Origin: an uncultured Clostridia bacterium
Lineage (GTDB): Bacteria > Bacillota > Clostridia > TANB77 > CAG-508
Direction: 5' to 3'
Length of the DNA stretch: 64,000 nt
NCBI GenBank assembly: GCA_944389125.1
Contig: CALXLF010000002.1
Span: 100,588-164,587, forward strand
In this document: piece by piece, positions 1-8,742 of the stretch
Layout: each line of letters starts with the position of its first letter
How positions within the stretch are numbered: the stretch's first letter is position 1
Translations under genes and position numbers: made by a program
The notes under the pieces: model-generated
What the model was told of the DNA's origin: nothing
The model's input: the letters and a program-made list of their open reading frames with translations, nothing else
Database searches by the model: none

Positions 1-1
1 A

Positions 2-160
2 GATAGAGAGCAAAAAATAATTGAATTAAGATTTGGTTTAAATGGAGATAAACCAAAGACTCAGAAAGAAATAGCTAAAATGATGAATATTAGTCGTTCT
101 TATGTTTCAAGAATTGAAACAAAAGCAATTGGAAAATTAGGTAAAGCAATAGAACAGTAA
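2..160 (+). CDS. C-terminal end of a sporulation sigma factor (SigE/SigK type), partial
   Basis: The last 52 codons of a sigma-70 family protein run in from the left edge. The visible part is region 4.2, which recognises the -35 element. It has the helix-turn-helix core [20 protein letters not shown] preceded by ELRFGLNG. The SRSYVSRIE wording is typical of the mother-cell factors SigK and SigE rather than SigA, SigF or SigG. I cannot decide between SigE and SigK from this tail. A GC-rich hairpin follows 24 bases after the stop. The upstream part lies outside the window. Confidence 0.8.
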   Translation, partial: DREQKIIELRFGLNGDKPKTQKEIAKMMNISRSYVSRIETKAIGKLGKAIEQ

Positions 161-184
161 AAAATGTTTTGCTTAATAAAAATG

Positions 185-215
185 GCTCGGCGCGTCCAGA
201 ACGCACCGAGCTTTT
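185..215. terminator. Bidirectional terminator between the sigma gene and the convergent small gene
   Basis: A hairpin of GCTCGG, one unpaired base, GCG, a seven-base loop, CGC, one base and CCGAGC is followed by TTTT on the plus strand. On the minus strand it is followed by an ATTTTTATT tract. It lies just past the stop of the minus-strand gene at 221-442. Its GC richness matches that gene rather than the AT-rich host. Confidence 0.75.
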
Positions 216-220
216 GTGGT

Positions 221-442
221 TTACTTATACTGTGCATGATGTCGTACGGCTCTCCATTTCCCATTGGGAAGCTGTTCGGCGTAACCTTCGAGCTCTACCC
301 AACCATGAGCGGCATCATGCGATTTACGAATCTCGTTTAACACCTCCATAGCAGACTCGGCGGTGTTCCGTTCAAAAGGTGAACGAAGTGTTTCTTCATA
401 TTGAAGAGATTTTCCGTTATAGGTCTTTGGTACAATTGTCAT
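221..442 (-). CDS. Small hypothetical protein of foreign base composition
   Basis: A 73-residue protein that I do not recognise, soluble and mixed-charge, ending in WRAVRHHAQYK. The start is the ATG at 442; a purine-rich AAAGAAAGGG ribosome site lies about 10 bases upstream in the minus sense. Codon use is unlike the neighbours: GCC, ACC, CTG, CGG and GAG are common in a genome that otherwise prefers A or T in third position. It carries an in-frame CGG arginine codon at residue 25 (complement of 368-370), which no native gene in the window does. Recent horizontal acquisition is the simplest reading. The 4750-5547 gene has the same unusual composition. Confidence 0.6.
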   Translation of the reverse strand: MTIVPKTYNGKSLQYEETLRSPFERNTAESAMEVLNEIRKSHDAAHGWVELEGYAEQLPNGKWRAVRHHAQYK

Positions 443-698
443 AAAATATCCACCCTTTCTTTGGAAAAAATAAAAATAAACCTACACTTTTAATTTTATA
501 ATAAATAAAAATTTTTTTCAAATTTGTAAAAATATCAAAAAACAAGAAAAAGCAAGAAATAGTATAATTATAACGATTTAATATAAAAAAAACAGAATAA
601 TTTTAAGTTGAAATGCAAATTATAATATGGTAATATAATTACACAATGATCAAGGAGCTCAATAAAAAATTCTTGATTATTAAAAATTAAATAGTTTT

Positions 699-900
699 TA
701 ATTTTCCCTGCGTAGTGCGTGATGACTGAATTTTTAGAACCTACAAGTTATGGATAAGGGAGCTTAGGTCTCTGGGTGTGGCGTGTAAGCTTGCATTTAT
801 GTAAGAAACCCATAAGCATTCAGGCGGGCACCCACCTGTGTGAGTACAGGTCCATTAAAAATTCATTATAAAACGGCTTGAACGTGGGGGTATAAATTTT
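699..900 (+). ncRNA. ssrS: 6S-like RNA (ssrS), regulator of RNA polymerase
   Basis: This stretch has no ORF but is much more structured and GC-rich than its surroundings. The ends pair: CCCTGCGT at 706-713 with ACGTGGGG at 882-889, extended outward by an A/T helix. Inside are an AAGGGAGCTT block, a GTAAGCTTGCATTTATGTAAG hairpin region near 788-805 and CGGGCACCCACCTG near 823-837, which resemble my recollection of clostridial 6S RNAs. 6S RNA mimics an open promoter and sequesters the housekeeping holoenzyme. The assignment rests on the long closed stem, size (about 200 nt) and these motifs. A covariance-model search (Rfam 6S) would settle it. Another structured RNA is possible. Confidence 0.6.
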
Positions 901-901
901 T

Positions 902-969
902 AAAAAAGCAGTTTATTTCTTTGTAAACTTTAGTTAATTTAAGTTTTGCAAAAAAATAACTGCTTTTTT
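902..969 (+). terminator. Terminator after the 6S-like RNA
   Basis: AAAAAAGCAGTT at 902-913 pairs with AACTGCTTTTTT at 958-969, giving a stem with a T tract on its 3' side. The loop is long (about 44 bases), so an inner fold may form. It would end the structured RNA transcript before the helicase gene. Confidence 0.6.
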
Positions 970-1090
970 GATATGTAATTGAAATAAAAAAATAATATTT
1001 TTGAAATAGAATATAGGTTCGTTTAGATATATACTAAAATAGAATAATAGGATCATTTACAATATTTATTTATATAAAAGAAGGTTTTTT

Positions 1091-4000
1091 ATGGAATTAA
1101 GAGAATATCAGAAAGAAATTGCAAGGAAAATAGATGAACTTTATAACGGAATAGGAAGAGAAGAAAGAAATTTTGTTGGTGTAAAACTTCCAACAGGTGG
1201 TGGAAAATCATTTATTTTTATGGACCAACTTATAAAATTTTCTCAAAAATATAATGAAGAAAATCCGCCCAAAAATTGTATAAGTGAAGTTCCAATTAAA
1301 TATTATGCACCATTAAATGGAATAAATCTTCAGACTCAGATAAATGTTGCAAAATATATTATTTTAGAAGAATATATAAAAATGTTTAAATCAAATAATA
1401 AAATATCAGAGATAAAAAATGAAGATATAAAAAAAGCATTTGATATTCTTTCTGAAAGAATGCTAGATAAAGCTGGAAAAAAAGGAAAAAAAAGGGAGCA
1501 ATTAAAAGAAAGGATTAATAGAGCATATTCTAGAAGAATTAAAGAAGGAAAAAAACCAGAAGAAACTCTAAGAAGAATATTAACAGATACTTTATTTTTG
1601 ATAAATGATGTAGAAAAAATAGTTAAAGGGGAATTCCCTAATTTAGAATTTGCTTGTTACCAGAAAAAAGAAAAGATAAATCCAAATGCAGATACAAGAT
1701 TAGTTGTATTTGATGAAGCACACAGAACAGGAGCTAAAGAATGGGGAAAAAATGCTAAAGAAATGATGCAAAAACTTATAAAAGCTAAGTTTTTAGCTAT
1801 AACAGCTACACCAGAAAGAGATGTAGATGGAAAAGACCCAATGGAAGAATTTGCTATTTTAAGTGAATATAGTGTTTCGGAATTAAGAAAAAGAAAATAT
1901 TTAGCAGCAGATATGAATTTAGTAACCGCTTTAAATCAAGATCTAGTAGTTAAACCAGAAGTAGTAACTTTTGATTGTATGTTAGATGAAACAATTGAAT
2001 ATAATAAAGTGAAAAAATTATTAGATAATTTAAAAGAAAAAGTAGAAAATGATAGAAAAAAACATGAAGAACGTCAAAGAAAAGCTATAAAACAAAATAA
2101 AAAGATACCAGATCAAACAGCAAAAGAAAAAGAAAATTATAGTAAATATTTAGAAGTGTTATTGAATTTTTGTAATATGTGCAAATTATCAGGAAAGTTA
2201 GATTTTATAAAATTACATTTATCATCTGATAATCCGAAAGATATGGAGCTGTTAAAATTTATAGACAAACCAGAATTTGATAAAAATCAGATTAATCTTG
2301 AATATTTAAAAGAAAAGATTGACGAAATTGATGATGAAAATTCTGAAATTCATAAAGAATATAAAAAATGGAAAATGCAAAAAGTTAAAATTATTATAGA
2401 AGAAGTATTAAAATCAAGAGGATATTTAAATCATGGTAAATATGTTTGTTTTACACCTCTTTCAGATGATACTAGTAAAACAAAATCTATAATGGAAGAA
2501 CATAAAAAATTAATGGAATATTTATTAGGATTATCTGATGATGATGTATTAATAACACATAGTAATACTGAGGTAATATCAAAAAAACAAGATGAAGAAA
2601 ATTTGAAAGAATTCATGATAGAAAGAGAACCAGACTCACAAATTCAAGTTATGGTTGCGATGAAAAAATTCGATGAAGGTTTACATGTTGATGGAGTTGT
2701 GGCAGAATTTATGTGTAGGCAAATTGACGAAACCACCAATAAAAGAGGAAAAAATGGAGATGAAGATCCCAAAACTTCTTTTTTACAACAGCTTGGAAGA
2801 TGCATATATTCAATTGATCCAAATGAAGAAATAACAGAGCTTCCATTTGTTTTTGATTTGGCATGCAATTTTATGAGATATAATGAAAGATTAAATAATA
2901 TGTTTATTATATCTGATAATCAAAAGAAATTTAGAGAATTATATCATAAATGTATACCTAAAAAAATAAAGCCAGATATTGAAACAGTAATAGACATATT
3001 ACAAGTATTAAGTGAAAATGAAATTGATATTTCTACAATTGATTCCAAAACAACTTGGGAGGAATTTGAAAAAAATATTCCACAAGAAAAATTAAATGAA
3101 ATTTTAGATGAGATTTATTTTTTGACGGAAATGAGAATAAAACCAGATTATAAGATTGGAAATAAATTAGTTTCAGCTAGAAATGCTTTTTGGCATATAG
3201 AGACTAAAAATAAGACATCTGGAGGAATCAAAAAATATTATAATGCTTCTACAGATAAAATTTTTAAAACTCAAACTTTTGAAAAATTACAAAGAATTGG
3301 ATTTTTTAAAGATATGGAGAAATCCCCAGATTTTAGCAAAATAGATAGATATGGTTTTGTAATAGGAGATTGTGCTAATTTAGATGAAGGAGGGTTTGGA
3401 TTAAATATTTATACTGGTAGTAGATATACAGCGCCAAATGAGCAGATAGGAATTCCAGGATTTGATATTAATGGATTTTCTAAAAAAGGAATACATGTAA
3501 AAACAGCTATAAGATATAATGAGAACTTTTTTAGTTATAATCCAAAAACAGGAGAGTGGACTAATCTATTTACTGGAAAAGATGAAGATTTATTAGGATT
3601 TGACCATAGTGGAGTTAGAGTAAACTTTGATACTGATCTTGAATTTGACCAATATGGATTTAACAGAGATGGAATTCATAGAGATACTCATTGTAGATAC
3701 AATAAAGAAGGACTTTCTAGAAGAGAAATAGGAGTTTCTAAAAGACCTGAACAAGCTTTTCCAATAAGAGATATTTTAATGGGAAAATATTTACTTAATG
3801 TTCATGAACCAGAGAGAAGTGATGAAATTGAAAAAAAATTAATAGAATGGACTGTTCTTTATAGAAACTATGGAGCAATTAAGAGAAGTAATTGGTATAA
3901 AGCTGTAATAGAGGAAAATTATGAGAAAAAATTTGGAAAAAAATTATCTAAAGAAGTTTTAGATAGATGTAAAGAATGTCAAAAATCAATGAAATTATTA

Positions 4001-4192
4001 AATGAAGAACTTTTAGAGATGAGTCAAGATTTAGATGAAGAAATAAGAGAAAATAGTGCTGAGATAAGTAGAAAAGAAGATGAAAAACAAAGTGCATTAA
4101 AAGCCAAGTCAACTTCAAAATCACAATCTCAATCTTATCCACAATCATCTTCAACTTCAGGGAAAATAGATCATGAGGTAGCAGATGATTAG
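1091..4192 (+). CDS. Large DEAH-box superfamily 2 helicase-like protein with a C-terminal repeat region
   Basis: A 1033-residue protein. The N-terminal half is a superfamily 2 ATPase: Q-motif region REYQ at residues 4-7, Walker A LPTGGGKS at 33-40, DEAH at about 208-211, motif III ITATPERD near 236 and an arginine-finger region QQLGRC near 565. This resembles restriction-type and DNA-repair helicases. A long charged insertion separates the two RecA lobes. The C-terminal third has degenerate tandem units of the form GF-x-x-x-GIH-x-x-T-x-x-RYN (about residues 792-815 and 852-875), then a Lys/Glu-rich coiled coil and a Ser/Gln-rich tail. No nuclease motif is obvious. The start ATG follows AGAAGG. 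A small basic gene follows after 17 bases, probably co-transcribed. Substrate and role are unknown. Confidence 0.8.
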   Translation: MELREYQKEIARKIDELYNGIGREERNFVGVKLPTGGGKSFIFMDQLIKFSQKYNEENPPKNCISEVPIKYYAPLNGINLQTQINVAKYIILEEYIKMFKSNNKISEIKNEDIKKAFDILSERMLDKAGKKGKKREQLKERINRAYSRRIKEGKKPEETLRRILTDTLFLINDVEKIVKGEFPNLEFACYQKKEKINPNADTRLVVFDEAHRTGAKEWGKNAKEMMQKLIKAKFLAITATPERDVDGKDPMEEFAILSEYSVSELRKRKYLAADMNLVTALNQDLVVKPEVVTFDCMLDETIEYNKVKKLLDNLKEKVENDRKKHEERQRKAIKQNKKIPDQTAKEKENYSKYLEVLLNFCNMCKLSGKLDFIKLHLSSDNPKDMELLKFIDKPEFDKNQINLEYLKEKIDEIDDENSEIHKEYKKWKMQKVKIIIEEVLKSRGYLNHGKYVCFTPLSDDTSKTKSIMEEHKKLMEYLLGLSDDDVLITHSNTEVISKKQDEENLKEFMIEREPDSQIQVMVAMKKFDEGLHVDGVVAEFMCRQIDETTNKRGKNGDEDPKTSFLQQLGRCIYSIDPNEEITELPFVFDLACNFMRYNERLNNMFIISDNQKKFRELYHKCIPKKIKPDIETVIDILQVLSENEIDISTIDSKTTWEEFEKNIPQEKLNEILDEIYFLTEMRIKPDYKIGNKLVSARNAFWHIETKNKTSGGIKKYYNASTDKIFKTQTFEKLQRIGFFKDMEKSPDFSKIDRYGFVIGDCANLDEGGFGLNIYTGSRYTAPNEQIGIPGFDINGFSKKGIHVKTAIRYNENFFSYNPKTGEWTNLFTGKDEDLLGFDHSGVRVNFDTDLEFDQYGFNRDGIHRDTHCRYNKEGLSRREIGVSKRPEQAFPIRDILMGKYLLNVHEPERSDEIEKKLIEWTVLYRNYGAIKRSNWYKAVIEENYEKKFGKKLSKEVLDRCKECQKSMKLLNEELLEMSQDLDEEIRENSAEISRKEDEKQSALKAKSTSKSQSQSYPQSSSTSGKIDHEVADD

Positions 4193-4209
4193 AAGGGAGA
4201 AATCTTATT

Positions 4210-4614
4210 ATGATAGATAAAAATAAGAGTTTAATTAAATCTAAAAAAAATATATTTAAAAGATTTATAGATTATATTAAAAATATTTTTAAAAAGAAAA
4301 TTCCTGATGATAAAAAAATAAATGAAAAAGATTCATCAGAACAAATTACAGAAGTTAAGGAAAAAGAAGAAGTAGATAAAATTAAGAATAATCAGCAAAC
4401 TGAAAAGGAAAAGTTTTTTAAAATATATTCTGAAGTAAAATCTCGTAATATTAAGATGGATGAGTTATCTCCAAGTGATTTAATAAAGTTTAATTTGGTT
4501 ATGAAAGAAGAAATTAGATTAAAAAAGGAAAAAGTGTTAAAGCAAAGAGAATTGATACAGAATTTAACACAAGAAATTAATCAATTAAAATTAGAAAACA
4601 AAAATGAGATATAG
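4210..4614 (+). CDS. Small basic coiled-coil protein downstream of the helicase
   Basis: A 134-residue protein that I do not recognise. Residues 1-40 are very Lys/Ile/Phe-rich with an amphipathic FIDYIKNIFKKK stretch that could sit on a membrane surface. The middle is Glu/Lys-rich, and the C-terminal 40 residues form a heptad-like coiled coil. The start ATG follows AAGGGAGAA. It is 17 bases after the helicase and in the same AT-rich codon style, so a two-gene operon is likely. No catalytic motif is visible. Confidence 0.65.
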   Translation: MIDKNKSLIKSKKNIFKRFIDYIKNIFKKKIPDDKKINEKDSSEQITEVKEKEEVDKIKNNQQTEKEKFFKIYSEVKSRNIKMDELSPSDLIKFNLVMKEEIRLKKEKVLKQRELIQNLTQEINQLKLENKNEI

Positions 4615-4630
4615 CCTTTAACCAAGCAAG

Positions 4631-4659
4631 TTGACGCATTTTTGACATTGTGATAAAAT
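4631..4659 (+). promoter_or_regulatory. Sigma-A-type promoter for the foreign-composition gene
   Basis: TTGACG at 4631-4636 and TAAAAT at 4654-4659 are separated by 17 bases. A second TTGACA at 4642-4647 lies inside the spacer. It directly precedes the leader of the 4750-5547 gene. Confidence 0.6.
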
Positions 4660-4683
4660 AATAATGTGGAACAATATTAATTT

Positions 4684-4722
4684 AAGGGGTTAATACCCCG
4701 CTCATTACTACTAAGTAGTGAG
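4684..4722 (+). promoter_or_regulatory. Two adjacent hairpins in the leader of the 265-residue gene
   Basis: GGGGTTAATACCCC at 4684-4697 and CTCATTACTACTAAGTAGTGAG at about 4700-4721 can each fold into a stable hairpin. They end about 15 bases before the AGGAAAGGAGA ribosome site. Neither is followed by a T tract, so they look like leader structure rather than a terminator. Their function is unknown. Confidence 0.45.
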
Positions 4723-4749
4723 TATTCACAGCAGGAAAGGAGATCAATT

Positions 4750-5547
4750 ATGATCACGTTACAGCACACAGCAGTTTGGGTTATGGCAGCAGAGGAAAAG
4801 CATGTTAAAGATTGGAGCGAAAAGATTCCGTGGTTACTTCTTCCGGATGCTATTCGGATGTATGTAGGACCGAGGCAGGCTTCGCATTTTGAAGTTTCTC
4901 CTGATGAGACAGATATTTCTTGGATGGAGTTCCCGATGCCGGAGGTTCTTAAGGAGCTTTCAAAGGAAAATGTTTCTGATCTAGTAAACTTTTACGTATC
5001 ACCGAAAGCGCCCAAATGTGTGATTGGTGAGCAGACAGATGTCGAGGAATTTGATATTCGTAATTATGCTCATCCCTATTATCACGAACTAAGGACGCAT
5101 TTGATTCAGGACTGTGTCCTGGACGAAACTCTCAGGGAAAGGCTAGTTGACGTAACGGACCGGTTTGAGGATCGTTTTATAGTGCGTCATGACCATTCGA
5201 TTGTCCTTGATGGGACGCAGCTGCGAAAGCAGGTTGCTCTATTTGAGCAGATTGGTTTTAAACATCTTGCAGGAATGGTCTATAAAAAGACCGGCATTCT
5301 TCTAAACCAGAGATGGTATGATGAAAATGTACATACTGCACTTTTGGAGGCTTATCCCGAAGAGCTGGCCGAGAATACGTACAAGTACATGCAGATCCCG
5401 GAGGAAATTGAGCAGCAGATTAATGATCTGGATTTTGCCATCACTGATGAAGACACCTCAAAAGTTGTTATGGCGGAGAATCTGGAACGAGTTTTGGACG
5501 AGATGTATGCGACAGCATATTTTCATACCGTCCGCGAAATGCTGTAA
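4750..5547 (+). CDS. Hypothetical protein of foreign codon use (265 residues)
   Basis: I do not recognise this protein. It is soluble, acidic and Trp/Tyr/His-rich, with HTAVWVMAAEEKHVKDW at the start and several conserved-looking His/Asp clusters (FIVRHDHS near residue 143). It may bind a metal or be an enzyme, but that is a guess. Codon use (CTG, CCG, GAG, CGG, GCC) is unlike every flanking gene. In-frame CGG arginine codons occur at residues 36 (4855-4857) and 138 (5161-5163). Under the +1 reading inferred for native genes, the first would lead to a TAG within a few codons. It has its own promoter, leader and GC-rich terminator, so it is a self-contained acquired unit. Confidence 0.7.
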   Translation: MITLQHTAVWVMAAEEKHVKDWSEKIPWLLLPDAIRMYVGPRQASHFEVSPDETDISWMEFPMPEVLKELSKENVSDLVNFYVSPKAPKCVIGEQTDVEEFDIRNYAHPYYHELRTHLIQDCVLDETLRERLVDVTDRFEDRFIVRHDHSIVLDGTQLRKQVALFEQIGFKHLAGMVYKKTGILLNQRWYDENVHTALLEAYPEELAENTYKYMQIPEEIEQQINDLDFAITDEDTSKVVMAENLERVLDEMYATAYFHTVREML

Positions 5548-5560
5548 TTTTTTTCCACAA

Positions 5561-5598
5561 GTAGCGTCGGTCTTAAAAAGGCCGACGTTACTTTGTTT
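5561..5598 (+). terminator. Terminator of the 265-residue gene
   Basis: GTAGCGTCGGTC at 5561-5572 pairs with GGCCGACGTTAC at 5580-5591 around an AT loop and is followed by TTTGTTT. Its GC content matches the acquired gene it ends. Confidence 0.8.
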
Positions 5599-5652
5599 AT
5601 TTTTGACATAAAATATATGTTATGTTAAAATACAATCGCAAAAAAATAAGGC

Positions 5653-5676
5653 ATGGGGACAGTTCTCTTGTTCCAC
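5653..5676 (+). repeat. Copy of a REP-like GGGGACRGTTCTCYTGT element
   Basis: GGGGACAGTTCTCTTGTTCCAC is a diverged single arm of the element found as a perfect inverted pair at 19267-19363. It lies in the gap between the acquired gene and prmC. Confidence 0.55.
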
Positions 5677-5714
5677 TATTTTGAAATATTTAATTAAGGA
5701 TAAATTTTATAAAC

Positions 5715-6567
5715 ATGAAAATAAAAGAAATATTAAAAAAATCAAATCAAATTTTAATTCAAAATAATATAGATGAAAGTTTTTTAAAATCTAGAATTTT
5801 ATTAGCAAATACTCTGAAAGTAGAAAAAGAATATTTGATTATTCATGATGAAGATGAAATATTAAAATCAAAAGAAAATGAATTTTTTGAAAAAATTCGG
5901 AAGATTAGTTAATGGTGAACCAATCCAATATATAACTAATTCACAAGAATTTATGAATTTAAATTTTTATGTTGATAAAAGAGTGTTAATTCCACAGCCT
6001 GATACTGAAATTCTTGTGGAAAATGTAATTTCACTTGTAAATAATATGCAAAGAAATTGTCAAAATGAAATAAAAATTTTGGATTTATGCACAGGAAGTG
6101 GAGTTATTGGGGTTTGTTTGAAGAAAAATTTGCAAAATGTCAAAGTATTTGCATCAGATATAAGTGAGGAAGCTTTAGAGGTTGCTAGAAAAAATTCTAG
6201 TTTAAATAATGCAGATATAATTTTTATAAAATCAGATTTATTTAATAGGATAAATGAAAAATTTGATATAATAGTTTCAAACCCTCCATACATTGAAACA
6301 AGTGTTATTGATGGCTTGTCACAAGAAGTAAAAAATGAACCAAAATTAGCCTTAGATGGTGGAAAAGATGGATTAGATTTTTATAAAAAAATCATAAATG
6401 AAGCTCCTAATTTTTTAAATAAAATAGGATATTTAGCAGTAGAAATAGGATATAATCAAAAAGGATCTGTGGAAAACTTGTTTAAAACATATAAATACAA
6501 AAATATACAAATAAAAAAAGATTTATCAAATATTGATAGAGTAATTATAGGAAAATATGAACTTTAG
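5715..6567 (+). CDS. prmC: Release factor glutamine methyltransferase PrmC, one +1 frame change
   Basis: PrmC methylates the GGQ glutamine of release factors RF1 and RF2 using S-adenosylmethionine. The joined protein is about 283 residues, the usual length. It has an N-terminal helical domain, then the SAM-binding motif LDLCTGSGVIG and the catalytic SNPPYIE. The frame breaks after residue 61 at ATT-C-GGA: the extra C is 5898 and reading resumes with GGA at 5899, giving I-G-R-L-V-NGEPIQYIT, which matches the family's RR/GR-x(2)-GxPxxYI segment. Without the shift the zero frame stops at TAA four codons later. The rest of the gene is intact. whiA follows after 37 bases. An essential-type function argues against a pseudogene. 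Confidence 0.9.
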
Positions 6568-6604
6568 GAGCAAAAGTTTAAAATATTAAGGAGAGTATTT
6601 TAAA

Positions 6605-7459
6605 ATGTCTTTTTCTTATGATATAAAAGAAGAATTAAGTAGTTCAAAGAATTTTAAAAATAAGGAATTATTAGAAGCAGAGTTTTTAGGATATATTTTA
6701 ACTGGAAATGCTACGTTAGATGGTGAAAAAGTCTGTTATATAACTGAAAACGAATATAATATTGAAAGATTATTTAAAATTCTGTTTAATCTACAAATTG
6801 AATATGAGCCAGAAACAAAAGGTAAATTTTTTGAAGCTATAATAGATAGCAAAGTTGTTTCAGATAGATTTCGTAAATTTGCAAATGTTAATGATGATGA
6901 AATTAGAAAAAATATAATAAAAGGAGCATTTTTAGGTGCAGGTTCAATTACTGATCCAGAAAAAAATTATCATTTAGAGATTAGTTTTGGAGATAAAAAA
7001 AATGCAGAATTTATTTTAAATCTATGTAAATCATACCAAATTGAATTTAAAATTTTAGAAGTTAATCAAAAATATATTATATATATAAAAGAAGGAGAAC
7101 AAATTTCGAAATTTTTGGCATGTATTGGTGCAAATAAAGCTGTTTTAAAATTTGAGGATATTAGAATATATAAAGAAATGAAAAATAATGTAAATAGAAT
7201 TGTAAATATGGAAACAGCAAATTTAAATAAAACTATTGATGCAGCTATTCCACAGATAGAGGATATTCAATTAATTCAGGCTAAAAATAAATTTGATGAT
7301 TTGCCAGAAGAATTAAAAGAAGTGGCAACTTTAAGATTAGAAAATCCAGAAGCTTCTTTAAAAGAACTAGGCGAAATGTTAAATCCACCTCTTAGCAAAT
7401 CAGGTGTAAATCACAGATTAAAGAAAATTATGGAATTTGCAGATGAATTAAAAAAATAG
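6605..7459 (+). CDS. whiA: WhiA, DNA-binding sporulation/cell-division regulator
   Basis: WhiA is a conserved Gram-positive protein with an N-terminal degenerate LAGLIDADG homing-endonuclease fold and a C-terminal helix-turn-helix. In Bacillus it affects division and chromosome segregation; in actinomycetes it controls sporulation. The 284-residue length is normal. It starts MSFSYDIKEELS. The C-terminal helix-turn-helix contains LGEMLNPPLSKSGVNHRLKKI, the WhiA signature. The ribosome site is AAGGAGAG. It lies between prmC and hemW in a tight operon. No CGG and no frame change. Confidence 0.93.
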   Translation: MSFSYDIKEELSSSKNFKNKELLEAEFLGYILTGNATLDGEKVCYITENEYNIERLFKILFNLQIEYEPETKGKFFEAIIDSKVVSDRFRKFANVNDDEIRKNIIKGAFLGAGSITDPEKNYHLEISFGDKKNAEFILNLCKSYQIEFKILEVNQKYIIYIKEGEQISKFLACIGANKAVLKFEDIRIYKEMKNNVNRIVNMETANLNKTIDAAIPQIEDIQLIQAKNKFDDLPEELKEVATLRLENPEASLKELGEMLNPPLSKSGVNHRLKKIMEFADELKK

Positions 7460-7470
7460 GAGTTAATAAA

Positions 7471-8634
7471 TTGAAAAAAATTGGAATTTATATTCATATA
7501 CCTTTTTGTAAAAGAAAATGTAAATATTGTGATTTTATTTCTTTTGAAAATCAAAAATGTGTTAAAGATTATATAGACAGATTATTATGGGATATTGATA
7601 ATATTAAAGATGTTTTAATAAAAAATAATATTGGAGTTCTTCCAAATGATTTAGAAGTTGATACGATTTATTTTGGAGGAGGAACTCCTTCTTTAATTGA
7701 TTCAAAATATATTTTAAATATATTAAGTAAGTTAAAGAAAAAGTTTAATATAGAGAGTGATGCAGAAATTACAATTGAAGTAAATCCAGGAACAGCAGAT
7801 TTAGAAAAATTAAAAAGCTATTATGATTCAGGAATTAATAGGCTAAGTATAGGATGTCAAGAAACGCATGATAGAATTTTAAGGACTATAGGAAGAATAC
7901 ATACTTATAATGATTTTTTAAAAACATATAAAACAGCAAGAAAAATAGGATTCAGAAATATAAATGTTGATTTAATGCTAGCTTTGCCTGGTCAAACGAT
8001 AAATGATCTAAAAGAAAGTCTAAATTCTATAGTAAGTTTAAAACCAGAGCATATTTCTGTGTATTCTTTAATTTTAGAAGATGAAACACCTCTAAAAAAA
8101 GAGATAGAAGATGGAACTTTGGAACTTCCATCAGATGAAATTGAAAGACAAATGTATCATGAAACAAAAAGATTTTTAGAAAAAAATGATTATGTTCATT
8201 ATGAAATATCAAATTTTGCAAAAAATGGTTTTTATTCAAGGCATAATTTAAATTGTTGGAATCAACATGAGTATTTAGGATTTGGATTAGCTAGTCATTC
8301 TTATATAAATAAAATAAGATTTTCAAATGAAAGTAATTTAAAAAAATATATTGAAAAAAATAGCGAACAATTGTATAATATAAATGTCTATATTCAGGAA
8401 ATTCAAGACAAACAAGACGAAATGAAAGAATTTGTTATGTTAGGATTTAGAAAATTAAATGGAGTTAATAAAAACGAATTTTATAAAAAATTTAATATAG
8501 AGATAAATCAAATTTTTGAAAAAGAAATTGTAAAATTAAAATCTAAAAATTTAATTAAAGAAAATGATACAAATATAATGTTAACATTAAAAGGTCTAGA
8601 TTTAGCAAATCTTGTTTTTGAGGAATTTGTATAA
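7471..8634 (+). CDS. hemW: HemW-like radical SAM protein (heme chaperone family)
   Basis: A 387-residue radical SAM enzyme of the HemN/HemW family. The cluster motif is PFCKRKCKYCDF (CxxxCxxC) at residues 12-23, followed by the HemW-type FGGGTPS near residue 70 and a C-terminal HemN winged-helix domain. HemW-type proteins deliver heme to respiratory enzymes and lack the extra cysteine pattern of true HemN. The start is a TTG, 11 bases after the whiA stop, with TAGGAG just upstream. No frame change. Confidence 0.88.
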   Translation: MKKIGIYIHIPFCKRKCKYCDFISFENQKCVKDYIDRLLWDIDNIKDVLIKNNIGVLPNDLEVDTIYFGGGTPSLIDSKYILNILSKLKKKFNIESDAEITIEVNPGTADLEKLKSYYDSGINRLSIGCQETHDRILRTIGRIHTYNDFLKTYKTARKIGFRNINVDLMLALPGQTINDLKESLNSIVSLKPEHISVYSLILEDETPLKKEIEDGTLELPSDEIERQMYHETKRFLEKNDYVHYEISNFAKNGFYSRHNLNCWNQHEYLGFGLASHSYINKIRFSNESNLKKYIEKNSEQLYNINVYIQEIQDKQDEMKEFVMLGFRKLNGVNKNEFYKKFNIEINQIFEKEIVKLKSKNLIKENDTNIMLTLKGLDLANLVFEEFV

Positions 8635-8658
8635 AATAATAATTTTTTATAAATTTAC

Positions 8659-8687
8659 TTGAAAAAATATTAAATTATCTATATGAT
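8659..8687 (+). promoter_or_regulatory. Sigma-A-type promoter before the 8743 gene
   Basis: TTGAAA at 8659-8664 and TATGAT at 8682-8687 with a 17-base spacer. It precedes the three-gene lineage-specific group that starts at 8743. Confidence 0.5.
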
Positions 8688-8742
8688 AATATTAGGTTTT
8701 TAGTAATTATTACATAAGAAAAATAAATTTTGGAGGAAAATT

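Noticed and set aside
5318..5611. Overlapping plus-strand ORF of 97 residues within the 265-residue gene
   Set aside because: Out-of-frame shadow with poor codon use and no ribosome site.
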